This document shows, piece after piece, positions 40,948-49,538 of a stretch of 64,000 nucleotides of DNA. The stretch spans positions 1-64,000 of the forward strand of contig CAUJHV010000003.1 in the NCBI GenBank assembly GCA_963205115.1, given 5' to 3'. A model generated the notes under the pieces. It did not search any database. It was not told where the DNA came from and saw nothing but the letters and a program-made list of their open reading frames with translations. The translations under genes were made by a program, and so were the position numbers. The DNA is from Pseudomonadota bacterium. GTDB lineage: Bacteria; Pseudomonadota; Gammaproteobacteria; Burkholderiales; Burkholderiaceae_C. Within the stretch, counting starts at the first letter, position 1; each line of letters starts with the position of its first letter.

Positions 40948-42114
40948 TCAGTAGGACTTCGGAAGGTCGAGCACTTTTTCGGCGATGAAGCACAGGATCA
41001 ACTGCTCGGTGACCGGCGCGATGCGCGTCACCGTGACTTCGCGCAGCAGGCGCTCGACGTGGTATTCCTTGGCGTAGCCGAAGCCGCCGTGTGTCATCAC
41101 GGCCTGCATGCACGCGTCCTGACCCGCGCGCGCGCCCAGGAACTTGGCGGTGTTGGCTTCGGCGCCGCAGGGCTTGTCGTTGTCGTAGAGCCAGGCACCC
41201 TTCATCACCATGTTCCAGGCCGCTTCGAGCGCCATCCAGCGCTCGGCCAGCGGGTGCTGGATGCCCTGGTTCTGGCCGATCGGACGGTCGAAAACGACGC
41301 GTTCGCGGGCGTACTGCGTGGCGCGTCGCAGCGCGTCCTGGCCGATGGCGACGGCCTCGGCCGCCACCAGCAGACGCTCGGGGTTCAGGCTGTGCAGGAT
41401 GTAGCCGAAGCCCTTGCCTTCCTCGCCGATGCGGTCGCTGTCGGGGATGAACAGGCCGTCGATGAAGATCGCATTCGAGTCCACTGCCTTGCGGCCCATC
41501 TTCGGGATGCGGCGCACCTCGATCTTGCTGCGGTCGAGGTCGGTGTAGAAGATCGTGATCCCGTCGGTGGGGCGCTTGCAGTCTTCCAGCTTGGTCGTGC
41601 GCGTCAGCAGCATGATCTTGCTGGCCACCTGCGCGGTGCTGGTCCAGACCTTCTGTCCGTGCACGATGTAGCCGCCGGGCACCTTCTGCGCAAAGGTCTT
41701 GATGGCGGTGGTGTTCAGGCCGGCATCGGGCTCGGTGACGCCGAAGGCGCATTGGTCCTGTCCGGCCACCAGGCGCGGGATCCAGCGCGCCTTCTGTTCC
41801 GGCGTGCCGAAGACGATGATCGGGTGCGGGCCGAACAGGTTGATGTGCACCGTGCTGGCTGCCGCCATGCCACCGCCGTGGCTGGCGACCTCATGCATCA
41901 TGATCGCGGCCTCGGTGACGCCGAGCCCTGCGCCGCCGTACTCGGTGGGCATCGTGATGCCCAGCCAGCCGGCATCGGCCATCGCGCGGTGGAACTCGCG
42001 CGGGAATTCGCCGTCCTCGTCGCGTGCCAGCCAGTACTCGTCGTCGAAACGCTTGACGACTGCGGCCACGCCGTCGCGGATGGCGGTGTGGTCTTCGCTG
42101 ACCGAGAAGTCCAT
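40948..42114 (-). CDS. Acyl-CoA dehydrogenase, second type
   Basis: A 388-residue acyl-CoA dehydrogenase. It has FGVTEPDAGLNTTAIKT, VHGQKVWTSTAQ, RVVFDRPIGQNQGIQHPLAE and MTHGGFGYAKEYHVERLLRE. The IYEGT-type glutamate region reads RIAPVTEQLIL, so the catalytic base is placed differently from medium-chain enzymes. The start at 42114 (MDFSVSEDH) fits the family. This subtype is common in degradation of branched and cyclic acyl-CoA, so it is a candidate for a ring-acyl-CoA dehydrogenase analogous to AliB. The substrate is not proven. Confidence 0.92.
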   Translation of the reverse strand: MDFSVSEDHTAIRDGVAAVVKRFDDEYWLARDEDGEFPREFHRAMADAGWLGITMPTEYGGAGLGVTEAAIMMHEVASHGGGMAAASTVHINLFGPHPIIVFGTPEQKARWIPRLVAGQDQCAFGVTEPDAGLNTTAIKTFAQKVPGGYIVHGQKVWTSTAQVASKIMLLTRTTKLEDCKRPTDGITIFYTDLDRSKIEVRRIPKMGRKAVDSNAIFIDGLFIPDSDRIGEEGKGFGYILHSLNPERLLVAAEAVAIGQDALRRATQYARERVVFDRPIGQNQGIQHPLAERWMALEAAWNMVMKGAWLYDNDKPCGAEANTAKFLGARAGQDACMQAVMTHGGFGYAKEYHVERLLREVTVTRIAPVTEQLILCFIAEKVLDLPKSY

Positions 42115-42140
42115 CGAATCTGTCTCCGTGTGCCGTGTGT

Positions 42141-43019
42141 CTAGCGCGCCGCGTCCAGCGTGCGCTGCGCCTGCGTGAGGTGCGGTTTGTCGATCATCAC
42201 GCCGTCCAGGCTGAGCGTGCCTGCGTCGGGCTGGGCGGCGAAGGCCTCGACGATGCGGCGCGCGTGTGCGAGCTCTGCTTCGGTCGGCGAGTACGCGGTG
42301 TTGATGGTCTCGACCTGGTCGGGGTGGATCGCGATGCGGCCGCGGAAGCCGCGCCGGCGCGATGCGCGACAGGCGGCAGCAAGGCCGGCCGCGTCGCGGA
42401 AATCCGCGTGCAGCGTGTCGATGGGCGGCACGCCGGCGACAGCCGCGGCGGACAGGCACAGCGAACCCGCCAGCTGGTACAGCGGCGCGTAGTGGCCGTC
42501 TTCGTCCTTGTTGGACAGCGCGCCGATGGCGGCCGACAAGTCCTCGGCGCCCCAGGTCACGCCGGCCAGGCGCGACAGCATGCCCGCGCTCTGGCAGAAG
42601 CTGTGCATCTGAAGCATGGCCTCGGCCGTTTCCGTGGCCACAGGCACGATCTTCACGCTCCCGGGCGCGAGGCCGGCACGCGCTTCCAGGGCGTCCAGAC
42701 CGTGGCCCAAACGCACGATGCAGGCTGCGCTGCGGGTCTTCGGTTGCATGATGCCGGCAAGCCCGGCCACGACGGCGGCGGCCAGGTCGGCCATCGCCTG
42801 CGGCGTATCCAGCGGGTTGATGCGCACGAAGAGCTTCGGGCCGATGCTCGCGGCATGTGCCGTGATGAACTCGGCCGCCATCTGGCGGGCCACGGCCTTG
42901 CGCGATTCGGCCACGGCATCCTCCAGGTCGAGGATCAGCACGTCGGCCGCACTGCCCAGCGACTTGGCGAGCTTGCGCTCGCTGTCAGCAGGCACGAAGA
43001 GCATGGAACGCAGCTTCAT
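42141..43019 (-). CDS. HpcH/HpaI family (CitE-like) aldolase/lyase
   Basis: A 292-residue TIM-barrel enzyme of the CitE/malyl-CoA lyase family. The N-terminus LRSMLFVPADSERKLAKSL is typical, followed by ADVLILDLEDAVAESRK, LFVRINPLDTPQ and GFRGRIAIHPDQVETIN. Family members cleave or form beta-hydroxyacyl-CoA, or hydrolyse their thioesters, with Mg2+. It overlaps the upstream MaoC gene by 4 bp. It may split a 3-hydroxyacyl-CoA such as a malyl- or citramalyl-type intermediate made by the hydratase. Confidence 0.92.
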   Translation of the reverse strand: MKLRSMLFVPADSERKLAKSLGSAADVLILDLEDAVAESRKAVARQMAAEFITAHAASIGPKLFVRINPLDTPQAMADLAAAVVAGLAGIMQPKTRSAACIVRLGHGLDALEARAGLAPGSVKIVPVATETAEAMLQMHSFCQSAGMLSRLAGVTWGAEDLSAAIGALSNKDEDGHYAPLYQLAGSLCLSAAAVAGVPPIDTLHADFRDAAGLAAACRASRRRGFRGRIAIHPDQVETINTAYSPTEAELAHARRIVEAFAAQPDAGTLSLDGVMIDKPHLTQAQRTLDAAR

Positions 43020-43468
43020 GCGGGTCGACGCAGCATGAGCGCCTGGCGGGTCGTCGAGCAGACCTCCTCGCCGCGCTGGTTGAACCCCTGGTGCAGGAAG
43101 GTCACGATGCCGGCGTTGGGGCGCGACTGGCTGCTGCGCACGTCCTGCACCGTCGTGCGTGAGCGGATCGTGTCGCCGTGGAAGACCGGCTTCGGGAAAC
43201 GCGTGTCGGTCATGCCCAGGTTGGCCACCGTGGTGCCCAGCGTCGTGTCCTGCACCGACAGGCCGATGACGAGGCCCAGCGTGAAGATGCTGTTGACCAG
43301 CGGCCGGCCAAACTCGGTGCCCTTGCAATACTCGGCGTCGATGTGGATCGCCGCCGGGTTGTAGGTGGCACTGTTGAACCAGACGTTGTCCGCCTCGGTC
43401 ACGGTGCGGTGGATCTCGTGGTCGAAGACCTGCCCGACAACGAACTCCTCGAACCATTGGCCTGCCAT
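43016..43468 (-). CDS. MaoC-family hot-dog dehydratase
   Basis: A 150-residue R-specific enoyl-CoA hydratase-type protein. It begins MAGQWFEEFVVGQVFDHEIH and carries the hydratase signature NSATYNPAAIHIDAEYCK, with the catalytic Asp/His-type residues, then FGRPLVNSIFTLGLVIGLS. It resembles mesaconyl/methylfumaryl-CoA hydratases, which work with CitE-like lyases, and here the CitE-like gene overlaps its stop. It is the first gene of a six-gene operon preceded by the shared element at 43519-43534. Confidence 0.9.
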   Translation of the reverse strand: MAGQWFEEFVVGQVFDHEIHRTVTEADNVWFNSATYNPAAIHIDAEYCKGTEFGRPLVNSIFTLGLVIGLSVQDTTLGTTVANLGMTDTRFPKPVFHGDTIRSRTTVQDVRSSQSRPNAGIVTFLHQGFNQRGEEVCSTTRQALMLRRPA

Positions 43469-43518
43469 CGGTACTTCCCCTTCTGATGCGCGTGTCGGCA
43501 GTGTATGTATGTACACGG

Positions 43519-43534
43519 TACGCATGTGTACTAT
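43519..43534 (+). promoter_or_regulatory. Shared 16-bp element, site D
   Basis: The site reads TACGCATGTGTACTAT, 13 of 15 defined positions of TACGCTAGTGNACTAT. It lies about 51-66 bp upstream of the MaoC gene that starts the operon running to 37287. A second palindromic feature, GTACAC-N9-GTGTAC, overlaps it. No gene is visible in the 270 bp between this operon and the thioesterase gene. Confidence 0.6.
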
Positions 43535-43742
43535 ATCAAAGGGTGCCCGCTTGCAACTCGGGTCCAACCTTGATGGAGAAGGTCCCTCGAGCGACATCGC
43601 GCGTCGATCGAAACGTCCGGCCCCGACGGCCGGCCGGCCGTGAGTGTGCCGCGCGCCGTTCACGACAGCCGGCTGTGCGCGGGCGCACCGCAGTCGTGCA
43701 GGCGTGCCCGGCCCGTCGCGGCGGTCAGCCACCGCTTGGCGC

Positions 43743-44219
43743 TCAGCGCACCGGCATGCCCGGCAAGTGCAGCCGGTGGTCGCTTTCGCTTTCCGGCAGC
43801 AGCGGCCCACGGCGGAATACGCCGCTGGCGCGGGCCACGGTCTTGTCGCCGCAGGTGATGAGGCCCTGGGAAAACACGAGGTTCTTCGTCACCTGCAGGA
43901 TCGTCGCCTGGCCCTGCACCCATTCGCCCAGCGGCGCGCCGTTCATGAAGTCGAGCTGCAGGCTGATGGTGGGCAGGAACTGGCGCGGGATGTCGGTCTG
44001 GTACTGCGCCGCACTGGACAGCACGATGTCGGCAAACAGGCTCAGCATGCCGCCGTGGCAGTGGTTGCCTGGGTTCACCTGGTGCGGTTCGACCCGGAAC
44101 CCGACCTGGAAGTGATCGTCGTGCCAGCGCGCGAAGAGCTGGCCGCTGTGGGTGGCAAAGGCGCTGCCCAGTCTGACGGGCACGAAGCCGGGTGGTGGCG
44201 CAAGGGTGGAGTCGGTCAT
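43743..44219 (-). CDS. PaaI/4HBT-family thioesterase
   Basis: A 158-residue hot-dog thioesterase. The active region is HQVNPGNHCHGGMLSLFADIVL, close to the HGG-type motif of PaaI proteins, followed by TISLQLDFMNGAPLGEWV. It hydrolyses acyl- or aryl-CoA and can release CoA from dead-end intermediates. It is the last gene of the long minus-strand operon that begins at 52248, and its ATG overlaps the stop of the CoA-transferase gene by 4 bp. Confidence 0.88.
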   Translation of the reverse strand: MTDSTLAPPPGFVPVRLGSAFATHSGQLFARWHDDHFQVGFRVEPHQVNPGNHCHGGMLSLFADIVLSSAAQYQTDIPRQFLPTISLQLDFMNGAPLGEWVQGQATILQVTKNLVFSQGLITCGDKTVARASGVFRRGPLLPESESDHRLHLPGMPVR

Positions 44220-45460
44220 AACAAGCGTGCGATGCTGTCCCACGCGGCGGCGAGGGCGGGGCGGTGTTCGGGTGCGGCGATGGCGATCAGGGCCTCGGCC
44301 CGGGCGCCCAGCGACAGGCCGCGCAGCTCGGCCACGCCGTGCTCGGTGACGACGACGTCGGCCAGGTGGCGCGGCAGCGTGACGAGCGACTGGCGGTCCA
44401 GCGTGGGCACGATGCGCGAGACACTGCCGCCCTTGGCCGTGGCGGGCAGGCAGATCAGCAGCCGCCCGCCGGGCGAGGCCAGCGCACCTTGCGCGAAGGC
44501 CGGCAGCCCGCCGGCGCCCGCCTGCAGCGTGCCGCCCGTGCGTTCGGCGTTGACCTGGCCGAAGAGGTCGACCTCGACGGCGCCGTTCACGGCCACGAAG
44601 CCCGGGATCGTGGCCAGGCGCGCCGGGTCGTGTGTCTGCGTGATGTCGGTGAGGAAGAGGCCACGCAGCTGCGCCGCGAAGTCGCGCAGCGCTGCGCCGC
44701 CCAGCACGACGCCGGTGGTGAGTGTCGCGTCGCGGTCCAGCGCACCGGCGTCCCACAAGGTCTGCACCGCCGAGGGCAGCATGCCGCCGTGAAAGCGCAG
44801 CCGCCGGTGGCCGGCCAGCGCCGACGCCAGCGACAGCGGCACGCCGCCGATGCCGAACTGCAGCGTGTCGCCGTCGCGCACCAGCGTGGCCACGTGGGCG
44901 CCGATGCGGGCCTCGACGGCACCGACCTTCGGGTCGCTGAAGTCATTGAGCGGTGCGTCGGCCTCGACGGCGATGTCGATCATCGAGCGGTGCACGCGGA
45001 AGCTGCTGTTCAGTCGCGGCAGGCGCGGGTTGAGGTGCGCCACGCGCAGCGCGGCCCGCGACCACACCAGCGGCACGAAGTCGCAGGCCAGGCCGGGTGC
45101 ACACCAGCCTTCGGCATCGGGCGGCGTGAGCTGGGCGATGGCCACGTCGTAGGGCGGCGCGTCACGCAGGTGGCGCACGATGCCCAGGTAGTCCTGCGCG
45201 GGCAGCTCGGCGCGGCCCTCAGCCAGACCCTGGCGCAGCGACGGCGACATGAACCAGCCGAGCTGCTGCGCCTGCGGGTGCAAGGCGAGGTAGTCAAAAC
45301 GGTCGATGCCCGGGAACTGCACGCCGGCAAAGGTGACGCCGGCGGCGCGTTCGGGGTCGGCACGCAGTTCGTCGGCGAGCAGGGCGGATTCGTTGCTCAG
45401 CGTCGGCACCCAGACGCGCTTGCCCGGCGCGAGCGCGTCGATCAGCCGTGGGGACGTCAC
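44216..45460 (-). CDS. Acetyl-CoA hydrolase/transferase family (4-hydroxybutyrate CoA-transferase-like)
   Basis: A 414-residue class I CoA-transferase/hydrolase. The catalytic glutamate lies in VNGAVEVDLFGQVNAE. Other motifs are LQFGIGGVPLSLASALAGH, FHGGMLPSAVQTL and the C-terminal VVTEHGVAELRGLSLGARAE. Members move CoA between short-chain acids and acetyl-CoA or hydrolyse acyl-CoA. It shares a 4-bp overlap with the thioesterase and lies in the badHI-containing operon. It may activate a short product acid or recycle CoA. Confidence 0.93.
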   Translation of the reverse strand: MTSPRLIDALAPGKRVWVPTLSNESALLADELRADPERAAGVTFAGVQFPGIDRFDYLALHPQAQQLGWFMSPSLRQGLAEGRAELPAQDYLGIVRHLRDAPPYDVAIAQLTPPDAEGWCAPGLACDFVPLVWSRAALRVAHLNPRLPRLNSSFRVHRSMIDIAVEADAPLNDFSDPKVGAVEARIGAHVATLVRDGDTLQFGIGGVPLSLASALAGHRRLRFHGGMLPSAVQTLWDAGALDRDATLTTGVVLGGAALRDFAAQLRGLFLTDITQTHDPARLATIPGFVAVNGAVEVDLFGQVNAERTGGTLQAGAGGLPAFAQGALASPGGRLLICLPATAKGGSVSRIVPTLDRQSLVTLPRHLADVVVTEHGVAELRGLSLGARAEALIAIAAPEHRPALAAAWDSIARLL

Positions 45461-45517
45461 AGGACTGCCCTTCGCGCTGCGCGCCGCAGGACGAGCACTT
45501 GGGAACTGAGGCCGGAC

Positions 45518-45543
45518 ACAGACAGTCCCTGCGGACTGTCTGT
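45518..45543. terminator. Intercistronic hairpin
   Basis: ACAGACAGTCC and GGACTGTCTGT form a perfect 11-bp stem around the 4-nt loop CTGC, in the 130-bp gap between the MaoC-type gene and the CoA-transferase gene. There is no T-run. It may be a weak terminator, an RNA processing or stability element, or a remnant of an insertion. Confidence 0.5.
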
Positions 45544-45590
45544 CGCCTGCCGAAGGACCTCGGCCTCTGGCCGATGGCAGCCCGGCGCGC

Positions 45591-45968
45591 TCATGCGCCG
45601 ATCCGCGCCGTGCCGGTCACGACCTCGGTGCCGGCGGCGGTGCAGCCGCGCAGCGTGTAGTGCAGGGCGTTGCCGTCTGCGCGCTCGAGCGTGGCCGTCA
45701 GCTCGATCACGTCGTTGACGAGTGCCACGCCGGCAAAGCGTGTGTGCAGCTCGCGCACGCTGCCGGCGCCAAAGTGCCGTGTGAACAGGCGCCCGGCCAG
45801 CGCCATCGTCAGCATGCCGTGCACCACCGGCCGCTCGAAGCCGGCCTGGCGTGCAAACGCCGGGTCCAGGTGCAAGGGGTTGTGGTCGCCCGAGGCCGCG
45901 GCGAACAGCGCGAGCTGCACGGGCGTGACGGGGTCGCTGCGCAGCGTGAGCGTGGCGGGTGCGTTCAT
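45591..45968 (-). CDS. MaoC-family dehydratase (C-terminal half type)
   Basis: A 125-residue hot-dog protein. The hydratase motif FAAASGDHNPLHLDPAFARQAGFERPVVHGML is split here over SGDHNPLHLDPAFA and FERPVVHGM, with the catalytic Asp and His present. It is probably one subunit of a heteromeric hydratase whose other subunit is the MaoC N-terminal-type protein encoded directly upstream with a 4-bp overlap. Together they hydrate or dehydrate an enoyl-CoA, as in bacterial ChsH-like or 3-hydroxyacyl-ACP type heterodimers. Confidence 0.9.
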   Translation of the reverse strand: MNAPATLTLRSDPVTPVQLALFAAASGDHNPLHLDPAFARQAGFERPVVHGMLTMALAGRLFTRHFGAGSVRELHTRFAGVALVNDVIELTATLERADGNALHYTLRGCTAAGTEVVTGTARIGA

Positions 45969-46393
45969 GCCGAAGCAGCCACCGAGTTGCGCGACAGGAT
46001 GGTCTGCGTCGCCGTCGCGGCGCGGCGGCCGTGTACGGCGTAGTGCGTCTCGACGACGATGAAGGTCAGCGCGCCGTCCCTTTTGTCATAGATCTGCGTC
46101 ACGGTGCGCGCGATCTCGACCTCGTCGCCGATGTGCACCGGCGCCTCGTGGTCCATGCGCTGTTCGGCATGCAGCACGCCGCGCAGCGGCACCTTCAGCA
46201 GTTTCATCAGCGCGGCGCTGCTGTAGTGCTCGCCTTCCAGCGCCTTCAGGAAGGTGGGCGGCAGCGGTGTGCCGGGTGCCCATGCGGCAGGATCCGTTTC
46301 GCCGATGGCCTGGCAGAAGAGCTTCACACGCCACGCATCGACCGCCACCGTCGTCGGCGGTGTCGTGAAGCCGATGCGGCTGCGGTCGATCAT
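45965..46393 (-). CDS. MaoC N-terminal (FAS1-like) dehydratase subunit
   Basis: A 142-residue hot-dog protein of the MaoC N-terminal type, without the catalytic Asp-His pair. It begins MIDRSRIGFTTPPTTVAVD and contains VKLFCQAIGETDPAAW, LPPTFLKALEG and EAPVHIGDEVEIARTV. Such subunits pair with a catalytic MaoC subunit to accommodate bulky acyl-CoA. The partner gene follows with a 4-bp overlap, and the upstream FadB-like gene also overlaps, so all three are translated together. Confidence 0.88.
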   Translation of the reverse strand: MIDRSRIGFTTPPTTVAVDAWRVKLFCQAIGETDPAAWAPGTPLPPTFLKALEGEHYSSAALMKLLKVPLRGVLHAEQRMDHEAPVHIGDEVEIARTVTQIYDKRDGALTFIVVETHYAVHGRRAATATQTILSRNSVAASA

Positions 46394-47922
46394 GCGGCGG
46401 GTTGGTCGGCCTGCCAGGTCAGCGGGCCGCCGCTCCAGGCCGGCGACACGCCGGCCAGGCAGGCCGCGACATCGCCGAATGCGGGTTCGCCGTGCTTCCA
46501 GGCTGCCGCGAGGCGCGCCTGTTCGGCCAGGGGCTGGCCGCGCAGTGCCGCGAGGCGGCTGCCCGGGCCGGGCGTGCGCCAGGGCAGCGACCACAGCTTG
46601 GCGACGAGTGCACCAAACGCGTTGGCAGCGGCCTCGTCGGCGCCGACGATCTCGACCACACGGCCATAAGGCCCTATCGGCGAGAGCACGAGCTGCGCGC
46701 CGGTGGCGAGGTCGGCCGCGTCGTCCAGCACGCGCAGTGCCGCGTGGTGCGTGGCGCCTGCACGGTCGGTGACGGCCACCGTGTCGGCTGGCAGCGTGGC
46801 ATCGGCCTGCTGCGGCAGTTTCAGCTTGGCCAGTGCCGCGGACCACGGCTGGCGGCCGGCACTGATCGGGCCCACGCGCAGGCTCTCGACTCCGGCACCG
46901 GCCGGTGGTGCGAGCTCGCGCTCGGCACGCAGGCGCTCCAGGAACAGCGTGCGCACCATGCGGCCTGCGACGGGGCTGAACATCAGGCGCAGGAAGTTGT
47001 TCATCTCGGTCGCTGTCGCGTCGGCCAGCGGCTGGTGCGCGCCCTGCAGCACGCTGTCGACGATGGCGCTGAAGGCGGGATAGAGATCGAAGTCTTCTGC
47101 GCGCACGCCGTGCCGCGCCGCGACGGCGCGCGCGGTGGCGTCGCTGTGCGCGGGCACGTCGGCCTGCGCGAGCTGCTTGAACTTCAGTGCGGGGTCGTAA
47201 GGCGTGCCGTGCAGCGCGCGCGCCGCCGACTTCGCCGCGTCGATCAGCTGGGCCGCCGGCACCACGGACGACACGATACCGAGCTGGACCGCGGTGGCCG
47301 GGTCGATCGAACGGCCCGTGAGCAGCAGGTCCATCGCCGGCTCGAAGCCGGCCAGGCGAGGCAGCCGCTGCGTGCCGCCAGCACCCGGCAGCAGGCCCCA
47401 GCGCACCTCCGGCACGCCGAGCTGCAGGCGCGGGTCGTCAGCCACCAGCCGCATGCGGCAGGCCAGCGAGAGTTCGAGCCCGCCGCCGAGCGCAAGCCCG
47501 TTGACGGCGGCCACGAAAGGCTTGGCCGACGCTTCCATGCGCACGAACTGCCGGCCCAGGCGGCCGCACATCTCGAACATCTGCGCGTGCGTGGCTGTGC
47601 GCGCGCTGTCGCAATAGCCGCGCACCATCACCAGGTCGGCGCCGGCCAGGAAGCTGGGCTTGCCCGAGGTGATGACACAGCTCTTGACCGCGGCATCGCG
47701 GTCGACATGGTCCATCAGCGCATCCAGCGCGTCCATCAGCTCGACCGAGAACACGTTTATCGTGCGGTCGGCCATGTCGATGGTGGCCAGCAGGACGCCG
47801 TCGGCGTCCAGGGTGGTGGTGATGGGCCCCTCGACCGGCAGGTGCGCCGGTCGATCCCCCGAGGGGATGCCGGCCGGCTGGGGAGCGGCCCGGCGCTCGG
47901 CCGGCGTGTTCGACTCGCCCAT
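46390..47922 (-). CDS. Crotonase with degenerate 3-hydroxyacyl-CoA dehydrogenase-like tail (FadB-like)
   Basis: A 510-residue protein. Residues about 30-290 are a complete crotonase domain with the oxyanion region NGLALGGGLELSLAC, both catalytic glutamates (GGLE and VPEVRWGLLPGAGGTQRL) and a FadB-like order. The rest aligns in outline with the HAD part of FadB: LFLERLRAERELAPP, then IGPYGRVVEIVGADEAAANAFG like the FadB VEIIRGE region. The GxGxxG NAD motif and the HAD catalytic His/Glu are not visible. So it should hydrate enoyl-CoA but not oxidise the product. The neighbouring badH-type dehydrogenase could do that step. Confidence 0.82.
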   Translation of the reverse strand: MGESNTPAERRAAPQPAGIPSGDRPAHLPVEGPITTTLDADGVLLATIDMADRTINVFSVELMDALDALMDHVDRDAAVKSCVITSGKPSFLAGADLVMVRGYCDSARTATHAQMFEMCGRLGRQFVRMEASAKPFVAAVNGLALGGGLELSLACRMRLVADDPRLQLGVPEVRWGLLPGAGGTQRLPRLAGFEPAMDLLLTGRSIDPATAVQLGIVSSVVPAAQLIDAAKSAARALHGTPYDPALKFKQLAQADVPAHSDATARAVAARHGVRAEDFDLYPAFSAIVDSVLQGAHQPLADATATEMNNFLRLMFSPVAGRMVRTLFLERLRAERELAPPAGAGVESLRVGPISAGRQPWSAALAKLKLPQQADATLPADTVAVTDRAGATHHAALRVLDDAADLATGAQLVLSPIGPYGRVVEIVGADEAAANAFGALVAKLWSLPWRTPGPGSRLAALRGQPLAEQARLAAAWKHGEPAFGDVAACLAGVSPAWSGGPLTWQADQPAA

Positions 47923-47927
47923 CGCGT

Positions 47928-48725
47928 TCAGCTCGCGAACTTCTTGAAGTCGGGCTTGCGGCGCTCGTTGAAGGCGCGCACGCCTTCCTTGGACTCCTCG
48001 GTCTGGTAGTAGTGCTTGACCGTCTGGATGCCCTGGAAGCTGATGCCGCGGATGTGCTCGGTGTCGGCGGCGAACGAGCGCTTGACGATGGTCAGCGCGG
48101 TCGGGCTCATCTCGTTGATGTCGGCGCACCACTTGTCGACCTCGGCGTCGAGCTGGTCGTGCGGCACCACCTTGTTGACCAGGCCCATCGCGGCGGCCTC
48201 GGTGGCGCTGTACCGGCGGCACAGGAACCAGATCTCGCGGGCCTTCTTCTCGCCGACGATGCGCGCGAGATACGCCGTGCCCCAGCCCGGGTCGGCCGAG
48301 CCGACCTTCGGGCCGACCTGGCCGAAGGTGGCCTTCTCGCTGGCGATGGTCAGGTCGCAGATCGTCGCGAAGACATTGCCGCCGCCGATGGCGAAGCCCT
48401 GCACCTTGGCGATGCTCACCTTGCGCAGGTCGCGCAGGGCCGTCTGCATCTCCTCGATGGGCATGCCCACGGTGCCGCGCGGGCCGTACAGACCGTCTTC
48501 GCTCAAGTGCACCTTCTGGTCGCCACCGGTGCAGAAGGCCTTGTCGCCGGCGCCGGACAGCACCATGACGTTGGCGCTCTTTTCTTCGTCGGCGCGGCGC
48601 AGCGCGTGGATCAGCTCTTCGAGTGTCTGGTTGCGGAAGGCGTTGTAGACCTCCGGGCGGTTGATCGTGATGCGCACGACGCCGTTGCTGACGTCGTACA
48701 AGATATCTTTGTATTCGCTGCTCAT
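47928..48725 (-). CDS. badI: 2-ketocyclohexanecarboxyl-CoA hydrolase (BadI-like)
   Basis: A 265-residue crotonase-fold ring-opening hydrolase that turns 2-ketocyclohexane-1-carboxyl-CoA into pimeloyl-CoA in Rhodopseudomonas palustris. It shares the BadI/MenB-type blocks GAGDKAFCTGGDQ, GFAIGGGNVFATICDLTIAS, FGQVGPKVGSADPGWGTAYLAR and VGEKKAREIWFLC. I recognise these as very close to BadI over the whole length. It sits next to a BadH-like dehydrogenase, the same pairing as in R. palustris. The actual ring substrate may carry substituents; the sequence does not tell. Confidence 0.85.
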   Translation of the reverse strand: MSSEYKDILYDVSNGVVRITINRPEVYNAFRNQTLEELIHALRRADEEKSANVMVLSGAGDKAFCTGGDQKVHLSEDGLYGPRGTVGMPIEEMQTALRDLRKVSIAKVQGFAIGGGNVFATICDLTIASEKATFGQVGPKVGSADPGWGTAYLARIVGEKKAREIWFLCRRYSATEAAAMGLVNKVVPHDQLDAEVDKWCADINEMSPTALTIVKRSFAADTEHIRGISFQGIQTVKHYYQTEESKEGVRAFNERRKPDFKKFAS

Positions 48726-48735
48726 TGCCGTGTCC

Positions 48736-49506
48736 TCAGCCGTGCATGGTCAAGCCACCGGAGACGCTGATCGTCTGTCCGGTCATGAAGGCGGCATCGT
48801 CGCTCGCCAGGAAGGCGACGAGGCCGGGGTAGTCGTCGGGCACGCCGATGCGGCCCAGCGGCACGCCACGCACCATGGCGTCGCGGATCTTCTGGCCCTG
48901 TTCGCCGGTGCCGACGAAGGCGTCCATCGCCGGCGTGTCGGTCGGGCCGGGACAGATGGTGTTGATGGTGACGTGGTTGCGTGCCACTTCGCGCGCCAGC
49001 GCCTTCGCGAAGGCGATCGTCGCGCCCTTGCAGCCGCTGTAGACGACTTCGCCGGAACTGCCCACGCGGCCGGCATCGGACGCGATGTTGACGATGCGGC
49101 CGCTCTTGCGCGCGTTCATGCCTTGGGCCACGGCGTGGGTCATGTGCAGCGGGCCGAACCAGTTGATGGCGGTGACCTTCTGCCAGAAGTCGGGCGTCGT
49201 CTTGAGGAAGGGCATGGGCGTGTCCCAGCCGGCGTTGTTGACGAGGATGTCGGTGCCCTGGCCGACCTGCTGCTCGAAGCTGGCGACGGCGGCGGTGACG
49301 GCCTCGTAGGCCGTGATGTCGCAGCTCACGGCCAGCGCCTTGCCGCCTGCCTTCTCGATGCCAGCGACGGTCTCGGCGGCGCCGGCGGGATTGATGTCGA
49401 ACACGCCCACCGTGCAGCCTTCGGCCGCAAGACGGTTGGCGATGGCGCGGCCGATGCCGCTGCCGGCGCCGGTGACGATGGCGGTCTTGCCTTGCAGTCC
49501 TCGCAT
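48736..49506 (-). CDS. badH: 2-hydroxycyclohexanecarboxyl-CoA dehydrogenase (BadH-like SDR)
   Basis: A 256-residue short-chain dehydrogenase that oxidises a 2-hydroxy-ring acyl-CoA to the 2-keto form. Motifs are VTGAGSGIGRAIANRLAAEG, ILVNNAGWDTPMPF, NIASDAGRVGSSGEVVYSGCKG with the catalytic YSGCK, and CPGPTDTPAMD. The NAGWD and SDAxRVGSSGE blocks and the final TGQTISVSGGLTMHG match BadH of R. palustris closely. It precedes the badI-like gene with a 10-bp gap. The two should act in series before ring opening. Confidence 0.85.
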   Translation of the reverse strand: MRGLQGKTAIVTGAGSGIGRAIANRLAAEGCTVGVFDINPAGAAETVAGIEKAGGKALAVSCDITAYEAVTAAVASFEQQVGQGTDILVNNAGWDTPMPFLKTTPDFWQKVTAINWFGPLHMTHAVAQGMNARKSGRIVNIASDAGRVGSSGEVVYSGCKGATIAFAKALAREVARNHVTINTICPGPTDTPAMDAFVGTGEQGQKIRDAMVRGVPLGRIGVPDDYPGLVAFLASDDAAFMTGQTISVSGGLTMHG

Positions 49507-49538
49507 GGGGTCAGTCTCTCCGTGGGATGAATCGGGGC

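Noticed and set aside
39277..42144. Open frame of about 955 codons on the plus strand
   Set aside because: It is antisense to two acyl-CoA dehydrogenases and the dienoyl-CoA reductase-like gene. Its product is rich in His, Arg, Gly and Val without family motifs, a known effect of high GC content on the opposite strand.
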